From: Rhodospirillaceae bacterium CCH5-H10
GTDB taxonomy: Bacteria > Pseudomonadota > Alphaproteobacteria > Reyranellales > Reyranellaceae
Direction of reading: 5' to 3'
Length of the DNA stretch: 9,474 bases
NCBI GenBank assembly: GCA_001557035.1
Contig: LSKJ01000106.1
Location: 1 to 9,474 of the forward strand
Position numbers and translations under genes: made by a program. Below, piece after piece: positions 5,296 to 9,474 of the stretch. The notes beneath the pieces are model-generated. The model was not told where the DNA came from. It saw nothing but the letters and a program-made list of their open reading frames with translations, and searched no databases. How positions within the stretch are numbered: the stretch's first letter is position 1; each line of letters starts with the position of its first letter.

Positions 5296-6275
5296 TGGGT
5301 TCCGATCTGCCCACGCTTGCCGATGTACAGGCGGCCGCCCACCGCATCGCCGGCATAGCCCTCGAAACGCCGCTTCTCGAATCGCCCATCCTGAGCCGGC
5401 GGCTCGGCGGCCGACTGTTCGTCAAGGCGGAGAACCTGCAGGTCACCGGCTCCTTCAAGCTGCGCGGCGCGGCAAACCGCATTGCCGCACTTTCGACGGA
5501 GGAGAAGGCGCGCGGCGTCATCGCGCGTTCGTCGGGAAACCACGGGCTGGCCATCGCCTACTGCGCGAACCGGATGGGCACGACCTGCGTGGTCGTGGCG
5601 CCCGATACCGCGCCGGCGGTGAAGATCGACAGCATGAAGGCGTTCGGCGCGCGGGTGGTGCAGGTGCCGATGGCGCGCCTCTCCGAGACGGCTATTGCGC
5701 TCGCGCAAGCCGAGGACCGCGTCTATGTCCCGCCGGCAGACGATTTCCATGTGGTGGCCGGCGCGGGCACGGTGGGTCTGGAGATCGCGGACCAGGCGGT
5801 ACGGGCCGGCGTGGCGGTCGACGCCCTCCTGACCTGTTGCTCGGGCGGCGGCCTGACGGCGGGATGCATCCTCGGGCTTTCCGGTACCTCCCCCACGACG
5901 CGCGTTCATGCCGTGGAGGCGGTCGGCTTCGAGAAGATGGCGCGGTCGATGGCGATGGGTCGCCGCGTCGATCTCGCGCCCTCGAACGCACATTCGATCT
6001 GCGACGCAATCACCGGCTTCTACATGGCCGCCATCCCCTTCGAGATTCTCCAGCCGCATCTCGCGGGCACCCTCGCCGTGACCGATGCGGAAGCCTGCGA
6101 GGCGATGCGCGTCGCCTTCGGCGAGTTCGGCCTGGCCATCGAGCCCGGCGGCGCGGTCGCGCTGGCCGCACTTCTGTCGGGCCGGATGGAGCTGCAGGGC
6201 CGAACGGTGGTCGCCACCCTCACCGGCCGCAACGTCGATCCCACGCTCGCCGCCTCGATCCTGGGCCACGCCTGA
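5295..6275 (+). CDS. Threonine/serine dehydratase-like PLP-dependent enzyme
   Basis: This is a fold-type II PLP enzyme of 326 residues, the length of single-domain catabolic threonine ammonia-lyases and related serine racemases, without the regulatory ACT-like domain of IlvA. Lys55 in GSFKLRGA is the PLP lysine. SSGNHG (79-84) contacts the substrate carboxylate and Asn82 the cofactor ring. The phosphate loop is CSGGGLTAG (182-190), EPGGA is at 283-287, and TGRNVD (310-315) supplies Thr310 for the pyridine nitrogen. The expected reaction is deamination of a hydroxy-amino acid to a 2-oxo acid. The exact substrate (threonine, serine, hydroxyaspartate or similar) is undecided, since SSGNHG replaces the commoner GNHAQG pattern. 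The start ATG 5295 overlaps the PPOX stop and has GAGG eight bases upstream. The GTG at 5289 is an alternative. Confidence 0.85.
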   Translation: MGSDLPTLADVQAAAHRIAGIALETPLLESPILSRRLGGRLFVKAENLQVTGSFKLRGAANRIAALSTEEKARGVIARSSGNHGLAIAYCANRMGTTCVVVAPDTAPAVKIDSMKAFGARVVQVPMARLSETAIALAQAEDRVYVPPADDFHVVAGAGTVGLEIADQAVRAGVAVDALLTCCSGGGLTAGCILGLSGTSPTTRVHAVEAVGFEKMARSMAMGRRVDLAPSNAHSICDAITGFYMAAIPFEILQPHLAGTLAVTDAEACEAMRVAFGEFGLAIEPGGAVALAALLSGRMELQGRTVVATLTGRNVDPTLAASILGHA

Positions 6276-6303
6276 AAACCTAACGCCGGAAGTCCGCCGG
6301 CGT
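6275..6303 (-). terminator. Terminator embedded in the 3' end of the GlxA-type gene
   Basis: On the minus strand ACGCCGG (6303-6297), a 7-base loop and CCGGCGT (6289-6283) form a perfect 7-bp stem. The stop codon TAG, a G and then TTTT (6278-6275) follow directly. The stem is made from the last codons of the gene. In the plus direction the same hairpin starts eight bases after the dehydratase stop, so it may serve both convergent genes. Confidence 0.5.
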
Positions 6304-7206
6304 GCGTTGCGTGTCGCCGCGCATCAGGCGGCGCAGCGTCGAGGCATCGGCATAGCCCACGCGACGCGCGATCTCCTCGACCGGCAGCTTCGTGGTCTCG
6401 AGCAGGAAGCGGGCCGTCTCGATGCGGATGCGGCGCACGAAGCGGATCGGAGACAGGCCGCAGGTTGCGGCGACGCGGCGGGCAAATGTGCGCGGCGTCA
6501 TTGCCATCGCCTTCGCCAGGTCCTCGATGGCGAAGTCGCGCGCCACGTTGCGGCGGATCCAGCTCTCCGCCTTCGCGATCGCCGGATCCTGTCCCGCGAG
6601 GTAGGTAATCGCCATGTAGGGCGCCTGCGATGTGCGACCGTCCAGCAGCAGGTAGCTGGCGCAGGCCTTGGCGAGGCCCGGCCCCGCGAAGCGGGCGACC
6701 ACCGCCAGCATCAGGTCCATCTGCGCCATCGCCGCGCCTCCGGTGGCGATCGGCCAGTCCGCCACCACGATCTGGTCGGTCAGCAGCACGACGTCGGGAT
6801 AGCGACGGCGGAACAGCGGCGCGAACCACCAGGTGGTCGTCGCACGCCGGCCGTGGAGCAGCCCCGCTTCGGCCAGCAGGAAGGTGCTGGCGCAGGAGGC
6901 GGCGATGGCGCTTCCCGCCCGCGCGGCGTTCGCCAGCAGGCGCATCGCCCGGCGGCAATCGGGTGCCGCGATCCGGACGAGGAGCGCTTCCTCGGTGTCG
7001 ACGCCGAGGCCCGGCACGATGACGAGGTCGGTCCCCGCGGCCGGCGCGCGCGTCTTCGCGCCGGTGCAGACGAGCGTGCGGACGTCGAACGGCGCCGGTC
7101 GGCCCGCCGCGAGGCTCACGCGATTGGCGGTGGCCAGTACGTCGTGGGTGATGGCGGCGCTCGACGACATGCAGCCGGGCAGTTCGAGGACGGCGATTCG
7201 CGTCAT
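6280..7206 (-). CDS. GlxA-family transcriptional regulator (DJ-1/PfpI plus AraC HTH)
   Basis: This is a 308-residue two-domain regulator. Residues 1-185 form a DJ-1/PfpI (class I amidotransferase-like) sensor domain beginning TRIAVLELPG, with VIVPGLG at 62-68 and the nucleophile-elbow Cys105 in AASCASTFLLAEAGLL. Residues 210-308 form the AraC/XylS DNA-binding domain: first HTH about 225-246 (EDLAKAMAMTPRTFARRV), second about 274-297 (VEEIARRVGYADASTLRR), ending TPADFRR, slightly short for the family. Such regulators often control degradation of amines or amino-acid derivatives, though the effector here is unknown. ATG 7206 has no Shine-Dalgarno sequence. It is divergent from the dienelactone hydrolase gene, its most likely target, and its stop is four bases from the dehydratase stop. 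Confidence 0.87.
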   Translation of the reverse strand: MTRIAVLELPGCMSSSAAITHDVLATANRVSLAAGRPAPFDVRTLVCTGAKTRAPAAGTDLVIVPGLGVDTEEALLVRIAAPDCRRAMRLLANAARAGSAIAASCASTFLLAEAGLLHGRRATTTWWFAPLFRRRYPDVVLLTDQIVVADWPIATGGAAMAQMDLMLAVVARFAGPGLAKACASYLLLDGRTSQAPYMAITYLAGQDPAIAKAESWIRRNVARDFAIEDLAKAMAMTPRTFARRVAATCGLSPIRFVRRIRIETARFLLETTKLPVEEIARRVGYADASTLRRLMRGDTQRTPADFRR

Positions 7207-7296
7207 GGCGTAAAAAGCCCGTTTGATGTCTGTTTGGACACCTATCGGAAACCTCGTTCCACGGCAACGATGGCGGCGCCCAACGGAGGACAAGGC
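7207..7296. promoter_or_regulatory. Divergent control region of the GlxA-type and DLH genes
   Basis: These 90 bases hold direct repeats GTTTGAT (7221-7227) and GTTTGGA (7232-7238) in phase at 11 bases, one helical turn, as AraC-type regulators may bind. TGTC and GACA (7228-7231 and 7236-7239) form a short dyad between them. I cannot assign -35/-10 boxes for either gene. Confidence 0.4.
7285..7290 (+). promoter_or_regulatory. RBS fixing the DLH start at 7297
   Basis: GGAGGA stands six bases before ATG 7297. An in-frame ATG at 7270 would add nine residues but has no RBS. Confidence 0.65.
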
Positions 7297-8133
7297 ATGC
7301 CGGCACGCGCGCTCACCCAGGACGATCCGCTCGACGATTTCGAACGCCGCGAGTTCACGCTGCACGGCGTGACGAAGGCGGTTCACGTCGCCGGCCGCGG
7401 GCCGGCCGTGATCGTGATGACCGAGATGCCGGGCATCAGCCCGCACGTCGCCCGCTTCGCCCGCTGGGTGCGCGACGCGGGCTTCGCCGTCTACATGCCC
7501 TCGCTGTTTGGCCGCGACGGCGCCGTCGTCTCCGCCGAGGAGGGCGCCACGGTCTTCAAGCGCGCCTGCATCAGCGCCGAGTTCCGCGCGCTCGCCGATG
7601 GCGGCCCCTCGCCTGCCGTGCAGTGGCTGCGGGCATTGGCGCGCGTGGCGCATGTCGAGTGCGGCGGACCGGGCGTCGGCGCCATCGGCATGTGCTTCAC
7701 CGGCAACTTCGCCCTGTCGATGATGCTCGAACCGTCGGTGCGTGCGCCGGTCCTGGCGCAACCGTCGCTGCCGCTCGACGATCCCGCCGGCACGGGACTC
7801 TCCGAAGCGGAACTGACGGCGGTGCGCGAAAGGCTGGAGCGCGACGATCTCACCGTCCGTGGCTATCGTTTCGCCGGCGACCATTTCTGCCGCGCCGAAC
7901 GCTTCGCGGCCTTCTCGAAAGCGCTGGGCGACCGCTTCGTGCCGCGCGTCCTGCCCGACAGCGCCGCCAACGGGCAGGACCTGCCGCCGTTCTTCGGCAG
8001 CTTCGTGCCCACGCCGCACAGCGTCGTCACGGTCCATCTGATCGACGAGGCCGGCCAGCCGACCGTCGAGGCGCGCGACGAGATCCTGTCCTTCTTCGCC
8101 GAACGCCTGCAGTCGCTTCCGTCATCATCCTGA
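7297..8133 (+). CDS. Dienelactone hydrolase family protein
   Basis: This is an alpha/beta-hydrolase of the dienelactone hydrolase family, 278 residues, somewhat longer than the classical ClcD (about 236). Glu43 in TEMPG fits the Glu that primes the nucleophile. The nucleophile elbow is GMCFTG with Cys133, a cysteine as in true DLH rather than serine. Asp195 in RFAGDHFC and His241 in PTPHSV complete a Cys-Asp-His triad, all present and correctly ordered. The family hydrolyses dienelactones from (chloro)aromatic breakdown or other small esters; no chlorocatechol genes are nearby, so the substrate is open. There is no signal peptide, so it is cytosolic. It is divergent from the GlxA-type regulator, and 93 bases separate it from the Rieske oxygenase gene. 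Confidence 0.85.
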   Translation: MPARALTQDDPLDDFERREFTLHGVTKAVHVAGRGPAVIVMTEMPGISPHVARFARWVRDAGFAVYMPSLFGRDGAVVSAEEGATVFKRACISAEFRALADGGPSPAVQWLRALARVAHVECGGPGVGAIGMCFTGNFALSMMLEPSVRAPVLAQPSLPLDDPAGTGLSEAELTAVRERLERDDLTVRGYRFAGDHFCRAERFAAFSKALGDRFVPRVLPDSAANGQDLPPFFGSFVPTPHSVVTVHLIDEAGQPTVEARDEILSFFAERLQSLPSSS

Positions 8134-8168
8134 CGTCCGTCGATCTCGCAGCGCGGCTCGGGCGTTTG

Positions 8169-8196
8169 TTGCGCGCGATGGCCTGCGGGCTAGTAT
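8169..8196 (+). promoter_or_regulatory. Promoter of the Rieske oxygenase gene
   Basis: TTGCGC (8169-8174), a 16-base spacer and TAGTAT (8191-8196) form a plausible sigma-70-type promoter. Transcription would start around 8203, about 24 bases before ATG 8227, with AAGGA (8216-8220) as RBS. This suggests expression independent of the DLH gene. Confidence 0.5.
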
Positions 8197-8226
8197 CGGC
8201 GCCGCCCGATTGCCGAAGGAAGAAGA

Positions 8227-9366
8227 ATGGCCGCGCTGTTGAACGAGACCGACCTGATCGATCGCATCCTCGCGCACATCGACGGCAAGACGACCGACAA
8301 GGGCACGGTGGTCTGGCGCGAGCCGGTCGAGAACTATCATTCGGCGGAGCGCTTCGCGGCCGAGCTGCAGGTGCTGCGCCGCGTGCCGATGGCATTCTGT
8401 CCCTCGGCGGCGCTACCGGAGCCCGGCTCCTACATCGCGCGCACGACGGTCGGCACGCCGCTGCTGGTGGTGCGCGGCACCGACGGCGTGGTGCGCGGCT
8501 TCCGCAACGCCTGCCGTCATCGCGGCATGAAGCTCGAGGAGGGCGAGGGCTGCAAGCGCGCCTTCGCCTGCCCTTATCACGCCTGGACCTACGGGCTGGA
8601 CGGCTCGCTGCGCCACGTCCCGGGCGAGGACGGTTTCCCCGGCCTCGACAAGGAGGCGCACGGGCTGGTGCCGGTGGCCGCGGTGCAGGAGCGCAACGGC
8701 ATCGTGTTCGTGACCCAGGACGAGCCCTTGTCGGACGGCGCCCTGGGCGACCTGCCGGAAGTGCTCACCGACGATTACGTGCTGTTCAACAAGATCGAGT
8801 TCGACGACAAGGCGAACTGGAAGGTGCTGGGCGAGACCTCGATGGAGGGCTACCACATCAAGGCGCTGCACAATCAGTCGTTCTTCCCCTACGGCTACGA
8901 CAACCTGAACGTGGTCGAGCTGCACGGCCGCAATTCACGCATCGTGTTCCCATTCCGCCGCATCGAGAAACTTCGGACGATGCCGCGCGAGGAATGGAGC
9001 ACGCAGGGACGCATCACCGACGTCCACCAGCTCTTCCCCAACACCCATGTCAGCGTGCTGTCGAGCCACGCCATCCTGATCATCCTCGAGCCGGTCTCGC
9101 CGTCGGAGACGCACTGGGTGGTCTATCAGCTCGCGCCGCGCATCAAGAACGGCAAGCCGCTCGACATCGAGCAGGCCCGCAAGGACGCCAATTTCGTGCA
9201 GGAGAGCGGCATCCTGGAAGACCGCCATGCCGCCCGCGAGATCCAGTCGGGCCTGGCCTCCGGCGCCAATACCCATTTCACCTTCGGCCATTACGAGCAG
9301 GCGATCGGCCACTTCCATCGCCACCTCACCGAGCATGTCGAGATGCTGAAGGCGGGTTGCCGCTAG
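8227..9366 (+). CDS. Rieske [2Fe-2S] ring-hydroxylating-type oxygenase alpha subunit
   Basis: This is a 379-residue oxygenase alpha subunit. The Rieske cluster ligands are Cys96-x-His98 and, after 16 residues, Cys115-Pro-Tyr-His118. The catalytic domain carries ETSMEGYHIKALH: His210 and His215 bind the non-heme iron, with Asp332 in ILEDRHAAREIQSGL as the probable third ligand. Glu207 sits where naphthalene dioxygenase has the bridging Asp205; a Glu here is known in the carnitine oxygenase CntA. The enzyme would hydroxylate or demethylate a small organic substrate using electrons from a separate reductase, but none is in the window and no beta subunit follows. The substrate is unknown. RBS AAGGA is six bases before the ATG. 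The nearest upstream gene is a dienelactone hydrolase; a pathway link is possible but not shown. Confidence 0.9.
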   Translation: MAALLNETDLIDRILAHIDGKTTDKGTVVWREPVENYHSAERFAAELQVLRRVPMAFCPSAALPEPGSYIARTTVGTPLLVVRGTDGVVRGFRNACRHRGMKLEEGEGCKRAFACPYHAWTYGLDGSLRHVPGEDGFPGLDKEAHGLVPVAAVQERNGIVFVTQDEPLSDGALGDLPEVLTDDYVLFNKIEFDDKANWKVLGETSMEGYHIKALHNQSFFPYGYDNLNVVELHGRNSRIVFPFRRIEKLRTMPREEWSTQGRITDVHQLFPNTHVSVLSSHAILIILEPVSPSETHWVVYQLAPRIKNGKPLDIEQARKDANFVQESGILEDRHAAREIQSGLASGANTHFTFGHYEQAIGHFHRHLTEHVEMLKAGCR

Positions 9367-9395
9367 AGTCTTTCCGTCTCACATTGACCCACCGA

Positions 9396-9474
9396 CCTCA
9401 TCCTGAGGAGGCGCGACGCGCCGTCTCGAAGGATGGGCAACAAACTCGGTGCGCGTGCCCACCCTTCGAGACGC
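9396..9474. repeat. Dispersed REP-like nested hairpin repeat, cut by the window edge
   Basis: Three inverted repeats are stacked: CCTCA-TCC-TGAGG (9396-9408), GGCGCG-A-CGCGCC (9410-9422), and 17-bp arms 9422-9438 and 9457-9473 (CGTCTCGAAGGATGGGC against its near-perfect complement, one mismatch) around an 18-base loop. From memory, sequences starting CCTCATCCTGAGGAG and containing TCTCGAAGGATG recur in intergenic regions of Bradyrhizobium-like genomes, so I call it a dispersed palindromic repeat. It starts 30 bases after the oxygenase stop and could also stabilise its mRNA end. No second copy lies in the window. Confidence 0.65.

Noticed and set aside
6085..7296. Long plus-strand extension before the dienelactone hydrolase
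   Set aside because: It is the shadow of the GlxA-type gene; the family start and RBS are at 7297.
6280..8037. 585-codon minus-strand frame suggesting a fused regulator
   Set aside because: The part beyond 7206 is antisense to the dienelactone hydrolase gene and has no recognisable domain; the GlxA family protein begins at ATG 7206.

Overview
This is a GC-rich window whose codons strongly prefer G or C in the third position. Family composition (GcvA-like LysR, GlxA-type AraC regulator, small hypothetical proteins), one promoter of the alphaproteobacterial general-stress type and a dispersed hairpin repeat at the right edge all suggest an alphaproteobacterial chromosome, perhaps of the Rhizobiales/Rhodospirillales kind (for example Reyranella- or Bradyrhizobium-like). 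The genus is a guess; no rRNA or tRNA is present to fix it. I see no phage, IS, CRISPR or plasmid functions.

Layout. Positions 1-140 are a leader with a palindrome and a mini-ORF. 141-1415 (+) is a 12-TM-class MFS transporter whose frame is cut by one in-frame TGA (519-521) where a Trp codon is expected. 1496-1864 (+) is a small helical protein of unknown function that may be translated from a leaderless mRNA. 1865-2157 is a mostly non-coding stretch with a hairpin reading as a minus-strand terminator and, at 2088-2112, a good match to the EcfG general-stress promoter; it leads into a 77-residue unknown protein (2158-2391 +). 2472-2825 (+) is a bleomycin-resistance/glyoxalase (VOC) protein, nearly touching tail to tail a HAD-like hydrolase (2832-3485 -). 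Upstream of the HAD gene on the same strand is a GcvA-like LysR regulator (3565-4533 -). It is divergent from a two-gene unit on the plus strand: a PPOX/NimA-type FMN-binding protein (4684-5295) overlapping by one base a PLP-dependent threonine/serine dehydratase (5295-6275). That unit meets, four bases apart, a GlxA-type DJ-1/AraC regulator (6280-7206 -), which is divergent from a dienelactone-hydrolase-family enzyme (7297-8133 +). 8227-9366 (+) is a Rieske non-heme iron oxygenase alpha subunit with its own promoter and RBS. The window ends in a dispersed-repeat-like nested hairpin.

How it fits together. The arrangement is two regulator/target divergent pairs (LysR with PPOX-dehydratase; GlxA with DLH) separated by nearly overlapping convergent gene ends, followed by a stand-alone oxygenase. 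The enzymes (Rieske oxygenase, dienelactone hydrolase, amino-acid dehydratase, VOC protein) give a catabolic and stress-resistance flavour, but nothing ties them into one pathway and I do not claim a new multi-gene system. The most notable items are the nonsense codon in the MFS gene, the EcfG-type promoter in front of an unknown small gene, the HAD protein without its second motif-I aspartate, the Rieske oxygenase with Glu at the electron-bridging position, and possible minus-strand transcription ending at 1871-1894.
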